Source: Actinomycetes bacterium
GTDB taxonomy: Bacteria; Actinomycetota; Acidimicrobiia; Acidimicrobiales; RAAP-2
Direction: 5' to 3'
Length of the DNA: 16,124 bases
Assembly: GCA_021849435.1 (NCBI GenBank)
Contig: JAJZSX010000018.1
Coordinates: 1 to 16,124, forward strand
Part shown: piece by piece, positions 7,548 to 14,238 of the stretch
Position numbering within the stretch: position 1 is the first letter of the stretch
Layout: each line of letters opens with the position of its first letter
Position numbers and translations under genes: made by a program
The notes under the pieces: generated by a model
The model's input: the letters and a program-made list of their open reading frames with translations, nothing else
Database searches by the model: none
Told to the model about the DNA's origin: nothing

Positions 7548-7578
7548 CCAGTGTCCAGACGAACGCCAGTGTCCAAAC
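7548..7578. repeat. 13-bp direct repeat, period 18, upstream of the DAO-family gene
   Basis: CCAGTGTCCAGAC (7548-7560) and CCAGTGTCCAAAC (7566-7578) differ at one base and start 18 bases apart, in the gap between the OYE and DAO-family genes. A second short pair, TCTACCA, occurs at 7584-7590 and 7597-7603. Tandem spaced repeats in a promoter region suggest a regulator binding as adjacent units. The regulator is unknown. Confidence 0.4.
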
Positions 7579-7622
7579 CAGCCTCTACCAGGAGAGTCTA
7601 CCAAGCCGAGGTAGTCGAGGAC

Positions 7623-8693
7623 CTACCCGTGGCGTACCGTTCGCGCCCGATCAAGCTGGGGCGGCCACTCGATGACCTCGCCCAAGCTCTCGGCCGCATT
7701 AAGCGCCCACCGCGGATTGCGCAGGTAGGCCCGCGCCAACATGACCGCATCGGCGCGACTCTCGGCAATGATCGCTTCGGCCTGCGCCGGTTCGGTGATG
7801 AGGCCCACCGCGCTCGTCGCAACGTCGGCCTCGCGGCGCACCGCTTCGGCGAAGGGCACCTGGTACCCCGGACCGACAGGGATGTGCGCGCCGGCCACGT
7901 TACCGCCCGAGGAGACGTCGACGAGATCGACTCCGGCCGTGCGCAGGAGTCGTGCGAGCGCGATCGTCTGGTCGAGGTCCCAACCCCCTTCGGTCCAGTC
8001 GGTCGCCGAGACGCGCACGAACAGCGGTGCACCGTCCAGACGTCCCCGTACGGCCTCGACCACCTCGAGGAGGAACCGGGCCCGATTCTCAAAAGTGCCA
8101 CCGTATTGGTCCTCGCGGTGGTTGGACAGTGGCGAGAGGAACTGGTGAAGCAGGTAGCCGTGCGCGGCGTGGATCTCGACGAGGTCGAACCCGGCCGCGC
8201 GGGCCCGACTGGCGCCGTCAGCGAAGTCCTCCACGAGACCCTCGATCTCAGCGACCTCGAGGGCCCGGGGTTCGGGGTAACCCGCGAAGGCGATCGCACT
8301 CGGCGCCACCGTCTGCCATCCACCCTCCTCGAGACTCGCGTGGGCGTGGTCGGCCCACGGGGCCAAGGTCGAACCCTTGCGTCCGGCGTGCGCGAGTTGG
8401 ATGCCGATCATCGCGCCGTGTTCGTGGGCGAAGTCCACCACGGGGCGCCACGCCGCGACCTGTTCGTCGTTCCACAGGCCAGGACAGCTGAGCGAGATCC
8501 GACCAGCCGGCTCGACCGCGGTCGCCTCCGCCATGATCAGCCCTGCTCCGCCGGTGGCGAAGACGCCGAGGTGGACGCGGTGCCAGTCGCCGACCACACC
8601 GTCCTTCGCCGAGTACTGACACATGGCGCTCACCCACGCGCGATTCTTCACGGTGCACTGACCGATCGTGATCGGAGAGAAGAGATGAGACAC
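7623..8693 (-). CDS. namA: NADPH:flavin oxidoreductase, Old Yellow Enzyme family (YqjM/NamA class)
   Basis: A 356-aa FMN-dependent ene-reductase that reduces activated C=C bonds of enones or nitro compounds with NADPH; the physiological substrate is usually unknown. It begins LFSPITIGQCTVKNR and has SAMCQYS with Cys25 and Tyr27, the redox-tuning Cys and active-site Tyr that mark the YqjM class. QLAHAGRKGS, the ligand-binding EIHAAHGYLLHQFLSP (His175, His178, Tyr180), YGGTFENRARF and the phosphate-binding end LARAYLRNPRWAL follow. I prefer GTG 8693 because AAGGA lies 6 bases upstream and the family starts just before LFSP; a TTG at 8723 would add ten residues. It is divergent from the FAH-family gene across 113 bases and may share control with it. 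Confidence 0.9.
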   Translation of the reverse strand: MSHLFSPITIGQCTVKNRAWVSAMCQYSAKDGVVGDWHRVHLGVFATGGAGLIMAEATAVEPAGRISLSCPGLWNDEQVAAWRPVVDFAHEHGAMIGIQLAHAGRKGSTLAPWADHAHASLEEGGWQTVAPSAIAFAGYPEPRALEVAEIEGLVEDFADGASRARAAGFDLVEIHAAHGYLLHQFLSPLSNHREDQYGGTFENRARFLLEVVEAVRGRLDGAPLFVRVSATDWTEGGWDLDQTIALARLLRTAGVDLVDVSSGGNVAGAHIPVGPGYQVPFAEAVRREADVATSAVGLITEPAQAEAIIAESRADAVMLARAYLRNPRWALNAAESLGEVIEWPPQLDRARTVRHG

Positions 8694-8806
8694 GTGACGT
8701 CCTTCATTCGAGGTGAGCCTCAAATCTACCGGTCGACTCGGCCGGATTTTGCACCACGTGGCCCTCGGTAAACTGGTTCGAACGAATTTGACCGGTAAGG
8801 AGACTC

Positions 8807-9658
8807 GTGCGTATAGCGAACGTTGATGGCCGTGCAGTGATCGTCCTCGATGAGGGGTTCGTAGACATTGCGGCAGTATCCAACGGGCGTTTCGCAGCCT
8901 CGACGCGTGAAGTACTCGGACAGCTCGAGGATCTGCAGTCGTGGTTCGCGCTGGAGTCGCCCACAGTCACCGAAGCGATCGCCGCGGACCAGCTCGAGCG
9001 AAGTGGACGACTCGGACCCGTGGTGGATACCCCGAGTCAGATCTTCGCCGTCGGACTCAACTACCGCACCCACGCCGCAGAAATGGGCCTCACACCACCG
9101 TCACAGCCGATGATCTTCGCGAAGTTCGCGTCGTGCTTGGCGGGCGCGAACGCGACGTTCCCCATCGTCTCACCTCGAACCGACTGGGAGGCCGAACTCG
9201 TTCTCGTCGTCGGGCGCGGCGGACGTGACATCGCGGTGGGCGATGCGCTGGGTTCGCTCGCCGGCTACTGCGTGGGCCAAGACGTGAGCGACCGCGACCT
9301 GCAGATGTCGGGTTCACCGGCGCAGTTCAGCTTGGGCAAGTCACATCGGAACTTCGCGCCCGTTGGTCCGTGGATCACCACGCGCGACGAGGTACCCGAC
9401 CCAAACGACCTCGAGATCGAATGCCGCGTGAACGGGGTGACGTTCCAGGACTCGACGACCCACGACATGGTCTTCCACGTTCCCGAGATCGTCTCGTACG
9501 TCTCGACCGTCTGCGAACTGCGCCCCGGCGACCTCATCTTCACCGGTAGTCCACACGGGGTCGGCCAGGGTCAGAAGCCGCCCGTCTTCCTGCGCTCCGG
9601 TGACGACGTGGTGACAACGATCGCCGGCCTCGGCACGCTTCGCAACCACGCCGAGTAG
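8807..9658 (+). CDS. Fumarylacetoacetate hydrolase family protein
   Basis: A 283-aa protein with an N-terminal lid-like region (1-75) and a C-terminal FAH fold. The metal-binding residues are visible: DWEAELVLVVG with Glu128 and Glu130, and GYCVGQDVSDRDLQ with Asp159. FAVGLNYRTHAAEMG and the active-site loop TGSPHGVG (usually TGTPxGVG) also match. Members bind Mg or Mn and act as hydrolases, isomerases or oxaloacetate-type decarboxylases on beta-keto or hydroxymuconate acids in aromatic or small-acid breakdown; the exact reaction cannot be read from sequence. The GTG start is supported by AAGGAG four bases upstream. It is divergent from the OYE gene. No other aromatic-catabolism genes are visible nearby. 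Confidence 0.9.
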   Translation: MRIANVDGRAVIVLDEGFVDIAAVSNGRFAASTREVLGQLEDLQSWFALESPTVTEAIAADQLERSGRLGPVVDTPSQIFAVGLNYRTHAAEMGLTPPSQPMIFAKFASCLAGANATFPIVSPRTDWEAELVLVVGRGGRDIAVGDALGSLAGYCVGQDVSDRDLQMSGSPAQFSLGKSHRNFAPVGPWITTRDEVPDPNDLEIECRVNGVTFQDSTTHDMVFHVPEIVSYVSTVCELRPGDLIFTGSPHGVGQGQKPPVFLRSGDDVVTTIAGLGTLRNHAE

Positions 9659-9834
9659 GTCGCTCCACTCGTGCTGACCGCCGAGTCTGGCGCCAACACG
9701 ATACGACCACGGCGCCTTCAGTTCACACGGGTCGTGGACCCCGTCTGCACCGCATCGGCGCTCGAAAACTGGTCTCGAAGGGCATTACGGATGTGACAAC
9801 CTGGTGGCGTGTTCGCAGTTCCCTCTAGCCCATA

Positions 9835-9870
9835 AGTGCCACCAAGTTCTAGTACTTGGTTAGAGGCACT
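9835..9870. other. Strong 13-bp hairpin
   Basis: AGTGCC plus ACCAAGT, loop TCTAGT, ACTTGGT, a four-base bulge TAGA, then GGCACT: a 7-bp inner stem continued by a 6-bp outer stem. It lies 176 bases after the FAH-family stop with no T-run on either strand, so it is unlikely to be a terminator. It may be part of a structured RNA together with the hairpin at 9899-9916. Confidence 0.4.
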
Positions 9871-9898
9871 CCACACGATAGTGGTGGGGGAGTCCACA

Positions 9899-9916
9899 AG
9901 AACAGATTGCTGTTCT
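9899..9916. other. Perfect 7-bp hairpin
   Basis: AGAACAG, loop ATTG, CTGTTCT. It follows the 9835-9870 hairpin after 28 bases. Between them are CCAC, GTGG and a second CCAC that can pair in two mutually exclusive ways. The function is unknown. Confidence 0.35.
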
Positions 9917-10633
9917 GGGCGAAATGACGTCGCGTGCGAGTTCATGTCGGGCCTCCCACGCCACATGATTGCGACTTTGGTTCAATCCGGACTGGCGCGA
10001 CCAACAACGCTTCTTTCGAGGAACTCAACGATCTTCTCCTATTCGCGTGGTGTAACAGGGTTCGCGTGAAGACGCGTCGGTGTTCGTCCAGGCCTTCAAG
10101 TTGCACTGCGCCAGCACATCCTGAAGCGACGCTCGCTAGGGCTTCACCATGCGAGTCGTCGACGACGTGTGAGGTCCGCACCTACTTGGGACGACCGCGA
10201 CAGGAGCACCATCGGTGCCACGCTCGCTCGGTTTCGCGTAGTTCGCTCCGGTAGCGCGTTGGCTACGAACTCGCACGACAAAACTCTTGTGGCCGTGTGT
10301 CGAATTCACCTGTATCCTTCGTTCAAGGACGTCCGGACCCCGCTTCCCACGAACCTGACATTGTGTCGGGAGATTAGTCGAGGGAATGCCGTGGGTGTTC
10401 AAGGATGCGTGATCGTTGCTATCGCGACGCCGGCTGGCGTAGGAGTGCACGACGGTATGTTGCACGTCGAGTTCAGCGATTCCCATCGCCGTTGTGGCGC
10501 GTGGGGACCTGCGTCGCCACTCTCGACGTTTACGCATGACGGAGGTCAGCCACCTCCAACAAGGTTCGTGCCGCGTGGAGCAAGGTCTGACACACGACGA
10601 CGAGCCGCCAGAGCGTGCGGATCATGAAAAGAG

Positions 10634-10659
10634 AAAAAAGCCTGAGCAACCTCGCTCAG
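10634..10659 (-). terminator. Minus-strand intrinsic terminator with no assigned gene
   Basis: Read on the minus strand, CTGAGC, loop GAGGTT, GCTCAG is followed by GC and then TTTTTT, with more T-rich sequence after it (CTCTTTTC). This is a standard rho-independent terminator for a transcript arriving from the right. No recognised minus-strand gene lies between it and the GAF-ANTAR stop at 11440, so it may end a small RNA or the GAF-ANTAR transcript's long 3' region. Confidence 0.6.
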
Positions 10660-10759
10660 TGCTCATTCGTTGGGCGGGAAGCGAATGGTCCAGCGTTCAA
10701 CGTCCCGTTTCCGAGTCGATTGGCGACGACGTAACAACACTCGCGCAGAGAAAGGAGAA

Positions 10760-10942
10760 ATGAACACGTACATCGGAGGCGGACCGTCCCTCTCGCAAAC
10801 TAACCGCGAGTTTCGAACTCTAGCAATTGCCCCTGCCAACGACGTCACTTGGGTTGGTCAGCGACAAGACACGGTCCGCCTCCGATGTAGGTGTTCAATT
10901 CGCCGCGTCAGTGGGCCTTGGCGCACCGACTTCGACCGGTGA
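10760..10942 (+). CDS. Doubtful 60-aa ORF starting inside an inverted repeat
   Basis: ATG 10760 is preceded by AAAGGAG, an excellent ribosome binding site but closer than usual to the start. The product begins MNTYIGGGPSLSQ and shows no family I know. Its first codons lie in the left arm of the 27-bp inverted repeat, and part of its later coding lies in the right arm. The C-terminal part is Arg-rich and looks like a non-coding frame. It may be a genuine small protein, a remnant, or chance. Confidence 0.2.
   Translation: MNTYIGGGPSLSQTNREFRTLAIAPANDVTWVGQRQDTVRLRCRCSIRRVSGPWRTDFDR
10761..10897. repeat. 27-bp near-perfect inverted repeat enclosing 83 bases
   Basis: The arms 10761-10787 and 10871-10897 are reverse complements at 26 of 27 positions; each reads inward as TGAACAC[G/C]TACATCGGAG, then GCGGACCGT. 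AAT directly abuts the 26-bp arms on both sides if the outermost T/A pair is excluded, so a 3-bp target duplication is possible. The layout fits a MITE-like non-autonomous element, a tiny invertible segment, or a long RNA hairpin. There is no transposase or recombinase in the window. Confidence 0.7.
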
Positions 10943-11222
10943 TGATACGTGCATGACGACGTTCGGTGCTGGGCGCGTCACACCTGCAAAGATGTTTTTC
11001 GCTCCCAAACGGCCCCCTGAGCGGGGACGTCGTGCGCTGTACCGACCAGCGTCTTCCTGATCGCGTGAAGACGATCGCGATGATTGCGCACCGCAAGAAG
11101 TCAATTGAGTTTGGCTCGGTGAATCGTGACCCGCCTTGGCGGAACTGGGCTACGACGGTGCCGTCTAGTTCGAAGCGTCGAAGAGCCGCGACATCGCGCC
11201 CTATGCCCGTAAGGTCATGATG

Positions 11223-11239
11223 TAGGGCGCCACGCCCTA
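11223..11239. other. 7-bp hairpin
   Basis: TAGGGCG, loop CCA, CGCCCTA. A further copy of CGCCCTA occurs shortly upstream near 11200. There is no T-run, so it is not a terminator. It lies about 200 bases beyond the GAF-ANTAR stop and could be in that gene's 3' region on the minus strand. Confidence 0.3.
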
Positions 11240-11439
11240 ATGCAGCGTGGGATGTGACAATTCGGCGCAGTGCTGCATCAACTCGGTCGCGGGCAGCCAT
11301 GTTGTGCTCGCCCTGCTCCCGGCCGCTACCGCCAAGCCGCTGGCTAACAACTTGCGGATCCCCCCAACATCGAAGGTGCGGTCGACGTAGGACCCAACGG
11401 TGCGTGGCATCCGTGCCAGCGCGGGTGATTTCACTTACC

Positions 11440-12183
11440 CTAGTGCCGAGAGGCCGGCTCGTCGAGGTCCGCTCCCGAAAGTTCGCTTTCGACGATCATG
11501 CGAGAAACTTCGGTCAGTCTGAGGTTGTGGTTGCGCGCGTGAGTCCTCATACGAACGAAGGCCTGGTCCATGTCACTCGAGGTCGCCTGGCTCACCATCC
11601 CCTTGGCCTGTTCGATGATAATCCGACTGTTGAGGGCAAAACTTAACTGATCGTTGAGTACTTTCGCGTCCAGCGACGAGCGGTACTGGAGGATCGCTAT
11701 GGTCGCCACGTCGGCGAGGCCCTGGGCCAAGGTGACGTCGGTCTCGTTCAAAGGCCCCCCGCTCGAGCGAAAGAGGTTGAGCGCACCGATGGTCTGGCCA
11801 CGCAAACGCATCGGGAACGAATGCGCAGAGTTGAAACCGTACTCGACGGCGCGCGGCGCGAAGATGGGCCAACGGTCGTATGAGTCTCTGAGTTGCTGAT
11901 CGATGACTGGCGCCCCTGACTTGTAGGTGTCGACACAGGGGCCCTCGGCGGCCTGTAGTTGGAGTAGTTCGAGTACTCGCATCGACTCACTAGATGAGGC
12001 GACGTACTGCAACTCGCCACGCGGCGTCGCGAGTAGTACGCCGACGGCGTCTGCGTCGAGGACGTTCACGCACCGATGGCTCAGCACGGTGAGCACATCG
12101 ATGAGGTCGAATTCGTCCACCAGATTATCGGCAAGCTCGACGATGGTGGAAATGAGAAATGTCTCTCGCGTCATCTGTCCCAT
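11440..12183 (-). CDS. GAF and ANTAR domain regulator (RNA-binding antiterminator type)
   Basis: A 247-aa cytosolic protein. A GAF sensor domain spans roughly residues 25-165 (VLSHRCVNVLDADAVGVLLATPRGELQYVASS... AAEGPCVDTYKSG... TIGALNLFR) and is followed by a C-terminal ANTAR domain at about 176-236 with ALNSRIIIEQAKGMVSQ and AFVRMRTHARNHNLRLTEVS. ANTAR domains bind paired hexaloop RNA hairpins and prevent transcription termination; GAF-ANTAR proteins are typical of Actinobacteria, where the GAF domain senses a ligand or redox state. No kinase or receiver partner is adjacent. ATG 12183 has AAGGAAGG almost touching it, whereas ATG 12174 has better spacing, so the true start may be three codons later. 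I found no A1/G4 hexaloop pair in the window, so its RNA targets are probably elsewhere. Confidence 0.9.
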   Translation of the reverse strand: MGQMTRETFLISTIVELADNLVDEFDLIDVLTVLSHRCVNVLDADAVGVLLATPRGELQYVASSSESMRVLELLQLQAAEGPCVDTYKSGAPVIDQQLRDSYDRWPIFAPRAVEYGFNSAHSFPMRLRGQTIGALNLFRSSGGPLNETDVTLAQGLADVATIAILQYRSSLDAKVLNDQLSFALNSRIIIEQAKGMVSQATSSDMDQAFVRMRTHARNHNLRLTEVSRMIVESELSGADLDEPASRH

Positions 12184-12662
12184 CCTTCCTTACACCTGTC
12201 CCTAATCGTCCGGGCTACGGAACGTTCGGATGATCGTACTCGGGTGGTCATGCGTCACTGCTGTCAGCTTGGCGTCACAAGGCGTCCTAATGGTAGAGAT
12301 GCACGTCACGTTTTACCACCTCGGCAACGCCCTGAGGTCCTCGCGTTCATCGAGAACCGCAAGAAGACAGCCCCCGGGCTCCGCGCAAGAATCGCCTCAA
12401 CCGCTACGACGACCTTCCACCCTTCAACACAACGAGTCCACCGGACCGCTAGTTGACACCTCTTCTTATCTTCACCCGCTGGAGAGATTTTCGCACGTCC
12501 CAGACGAAGTCGAGAAGGGGAGTGGCCGGCAATTTAGGGCCAGCCAAGTGTGGTGATTGGATCCGCGGCTCTCAATCTGGTGTTGAAAGCACCGATTCGA
12601 CCGATCGGCATCAATCGCGAGCAGAACTGCGAACACTTTTGAATCGACGTGCGAACACGTCT
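12184..12662. other. Gene-free stretch between GAF-ANTAR gene and tRNA-Pro
   Basis: About 480 bases. The left end should carry the promoter of the GAF-ANTAR gene. An 8-bp palindrome GAACGTTC lies at 12220-12227, and a hairpin abuts the tRNA 3' end. A plus-strand frame around 12320-12390 reads PRQRPEVLAFIENRKKTAPG, vaguely like IS630-type transposase sequence, but it cannot be followed further. Confidence 0.5.
12646..12661 (-). other. Hairpin immediately downstream of tRNA-Pro
   Basis: On the minus strand GACGTG, TTCG tetraloop, CACGTC form a perfect 6-bp stem starting one base after the tRNA CCA end. UUCG loops are unusually stable in RNA. There is no T-run after it (GATTCAAAAG), so it may guide 3' processing or pausing instead of efficient termination. 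Confidence 0.45.
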
Positions 12663-12741
12663 TGGTCGGGCTGGGGAGATTTGAACTCCCGATCTCTCGG
12701 CCCCCAGCCGAGCGCTCTAGACCAAACTAAGCCACAGCCCG
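12663..12741 (-). tRNA. tRNA-Pro (anticodon GGG), CCA encoded
   Basis: The cloverleaf is clear on the minus strand. The acceptor stem CGGGCTG/CAGCCCG pairs perfectly with discriminator A and an encoded CCA. The anticodon arm is CTCGG, loop CTGGGGG, CCGAG, giving anticodon GGG. The T arm is GGGAG, loop TTCAAAT, CTCCC. Its 3' end faces the gene-poor side, the usual orientation for island insertion, but I saw no second copy of the tRNA 3' end in the window. Confidence 0.96.
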
Positions 12742-12768
12742 TGAGCGTTCCATGATAGCCGGTCGCCT

Positions 12769-12924
12769 CTAAGCCGACTGGCGGTGCGCCCCGTGTGGTT
12801 GGTCGGGATTGGTGAGCCACGCCCGCGCCTCGAAGAGGAACGCGACGGTCTCACCGGTGGCCTTGGCCCGTAGCGCCTCGAGGATCCGCTCATCTAGCGC
12901 GTTGAGTAACTCGGTGTTTGACAT
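12769..12924 (-). CDS. Unidentified 51-aa protein, last gene of the thiO-thiS operon
   Basis: MSNTELLNALDERILEALRA begins a 51-residue soluble, mostly helical, acidic-then-basic protein with no family I recognise. The start is well supported: GGAG overlaps the thiS stop region, with ATG 7 bases after that stop. Codons end mostly in G or C like the neighbours, and the frame stops shortly before tRNA-Pro. The distance to thiS implies cotranscription and probably translational coupling. thiG, which often follows thiS, is not here. A role in thiazole synthesis is only suggested by position. It was not found as a long open frame and is easily missed. Confidence 0.65.
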   Translation of the reverse strand: MSNTELLNALDERILEALRAKATGETVAFLFEARAWLTNPDQPHGAHRQSA

Positions 12925-12931
12925 CTCGCTC

Positions 12932-13126
12932 CTATCCACCGGCGACCGCCGTCACTATCTCGACGATTGCACCGTCTTCGATTGTCGTCGATTCCCACCG
13001 GCTCTTGCTGACCACCTCGCCGTCGATTGCCACCGCGACGCCGCGGCCGTTGATGTCTAGGGAGTCTAAGACGACTCGCACCGATCGTCCGGCGAGGTCG
13101 TGATCGGCGCCGTTCACGGAGATCAC
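12932..13126 (-). CDS. thiS: Sulfur carrier protein ThiS
   Basis: A 64-aa ubiquitin-like protein, MISVNGADHD to the diagnostic C-terminal ...EIVTAVAGG. The terminal Gly-Gly is adenylated and converted to thiocarboxylate by ThiF-type enzymes, then donates sulfur to ThiG in thiazole formation. The middle DGEVVSKSRWESTTIEDGAIVEIV matches the family block with the Trp. The start is GTG at 13126: its GTGA overlaps the TGA stop of thiO by 4 bases, the classic coupled arrangement, and gives the normal family length. A longer in-frame start at 13213 would lie inside thiO and is unlikely. Confidence 0.92.
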   Translation of the reverse strand: MISVNGADHDLAGRSVRVVLDSLDINGRGVAVAIDGEVVSKSRWESTTIEDGAIVEIVTAVAGG

Positions 13127-14217
13127 GATGGTTTGATCGCGCTCAGGGCGTCCAAGGCCGCGAGTGGGGCGAGGGTAACTCCGTGGCGATAGTGCCCCGA
13201 CGACCACGACCAACCCCGTTCCTCCAGCGCGACGAAGAACGGCCGGAGGTCCGTCGTAGCCGGACGCAGTCCATTGCGAATCTCGAGCAGGGGAGCGGCC
13301 TCCAACTCCGGCACGATATCGAGCCCATCGCGAAGCAGGCGCTGGAGTTCACCGACCTCGACCAAAGGCTGGGACTTCTCCTCGGCCGTCGCGCCGAGCA
13401 CGCAGTAGCCACCCGGTCGGCTGACCATGTAGAAGGCGCGCCCTCGCACGTAGGCCCGCACGGCGGGCAGTGCACTACGGTCAAGACTCCGTACCCGAAC
13501 CGTCACGCCACGCACTGGGCGTACCGTTGGCGACTTGGGCACCGTCAGTCCGTCGGGCAGTCCGTTCGCACCCGTCGTGACAACGCCGTAGTCCGCGAGC
13601 GTGCGCCCCGATTCGGTCTCGACTTCGACGCCGTCGTCGCTAGTGCTCGCGAGACGCACCCGTTCACGCACGAGCCGTACGCCGAGGGCTTCGTTCGCTT
13701 CCATCAGGCACGAGACCGCCTCGTCGGGGTCGAGCCACCCGTCATCGGCCATCACCAGGCCCTCGCTGATCCGCGAAGTGAGGCCCTCGAAGAGCTCGGG
13801 CTCGGCATCGCGTGAAACGGCGCGCATCGGCGCGCCGAACTCCGTGGCCACGGTGCGGAACTGGTCGATCAGGCGACGATCGCTGGCGTCCCAGCCGACG
13901 ATCAGCGTGCCGGTCTGCACGATGGCGACGTGTCGACCGGTGACTGCCTCGATCTCGGCGGCCATCTCGCGCCAGGCGTCCATGGCACCGCGTTGGAAGC
14001 GGTAGTTCGCCTCCTCGCCGGGCGCGATCTCGGCGGTCGGCGCGATCATGCCGGCGGCGGCGTAGGTCGCCCCCGAGGCCGGCTCGGGATCGAAGAGAGT
14101 GACCGCGTGACCGCGTCGCGCCAGTCGGAAAGCCGTGGCGAGGCCGATGATCCCGGCGCCGACAACCACTACGGAAGGGTGTTCGTGTGTCACCCCTTCA
14201 GCGTAGGTCGCGGCCAC
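13123..14217 (-). CDS. thiO: Glycine oxidase ThiO
   Basis: A 364-aa FAD enzyme of the DAO superfamily that oxidises glycine to the imine used by ThiG for the thiamine thiazole ring. The Rossmann motif VVVVGAGIIGLATAFRLARRG is at about 16-36 (GAGIIG 20-25), followed by ASGATYAAAGMIAP, the ThiO version of the flavin-contact loop. NGLRPATTDLRPF and the C-terminal SSGHYRHGVTLAP (GHYRHG 341-346) also match ThiO. The 4-base overlap with thiS confirms the assignment. The start is uncertain: GTG 14217 has only a weak SD and sits about 13 bases from a -10-like box, so the transcript could be near-leaderless; GTG 14193 has GAAGG too close. Confidence 0.92.
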   Translation of the reverse strand: MAATYAEGVTHEHPSVVVVGAGIIGLATAFRLARRGHAVTLFDPEPASGATYAAAGMIAPTAEIAPGEEANYRFQRGAMDAWREMAAEIEAVTGRHVAIVQTGTLIVGWDASDRRLIDQFRTVATEFGAPMRAVSRDAEPELFEGLTSRISEGLVMADDGWLDPDEAVSCLMEANEALGVRLVRERVRLASTSDDGVEVETESGRTLADYGVVTTGANGLPDGLTVPKSPTVRPVRGVTVRVRSLDRSALPAVRAYVRGRAFYMVSRPGGYCVLGATAEEKSQPLVEVGELQRLLRDGLDIVPELEAAPLLEIRNGLRPATTDLRPFFVALEERGWSWSSGHYRHGVTLAPLAALDALSAIKPS

Positions 14218-14230
14218 GGGTTCGTTCTTC

Positions 14231-14238
14231 GGTATAGT
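14231..14238. promoter_or_regulatory. Overlapping divergent -10 boxes between thiO and gltB
   Basis: GGTATAGT reads TATAGT on the plus strand (35 bases before the gltB ATG) and TATACC on the minus strand (13 bases before thiO GTG 14217). Only 56 bases separate the two start codons, so both promoters must overlap. Neither has a clear -35. Identified by eye. Confidence 0.4.

Larger units (their letters stand above)
9659..11439. other. Long stretch with no recognisable protein gene
   Basis: About 1.78 kb between the FAH-family gene and the GAF-ANTAR gene in which every open frame is short and lacks family motifs or convincing codon bias. It contains a hairpin cluster (9835-9916), a minus-strand intrinsic terminator (10634-10659), a long inverted repeat (10761-10897), and smaller hairpins at 10541-10557 (GGAGGT/ACCTCC) and 11223-11239. 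It may be decayed genes, unannotated small RNAs, or both. I could not identify a known RNA family in it. Confidence 0.6.

Noticed and set aside
9979..9988. GGTTCAATCC as a tRNA T-arm
   Set aside because: The stem bases do not pair beyond one position, and there is no acceptor or anticodon arm.
11067..11110. Plus-strand peptide VKTIAMIAHRKKS resembling the N-terminus of methylglyoxal synthase
   Set aside because: Only about a dozen residues match. The next expected block (TGTTG) is absent, and a GPLSGD-like stretch occurs on the wrong side. Probably chance, or at best a decayed fragment.
12220..12227. GAACGTTC as a LexA/SOS box
   Set aside because: The actinobacterial LexA box needs GAAC and GTTC separated by four bases; here they are adjacent.
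12320..12390. Plus-strand PRQRPEVLAFIENRKKTAPG resembling an IS630-type transposase segment
   Set aside because: The similarity is from memory and short. The following catalytic region cannot be recognised in any frame, and no inverted repeats or target duplication are visible.
12663..12690. tRNA-Pro 3' end as an attachment site for an integrated element on its left
   Set aside because: No duplicate of the tRNA 3' end and no integrase gene is visible in the window.
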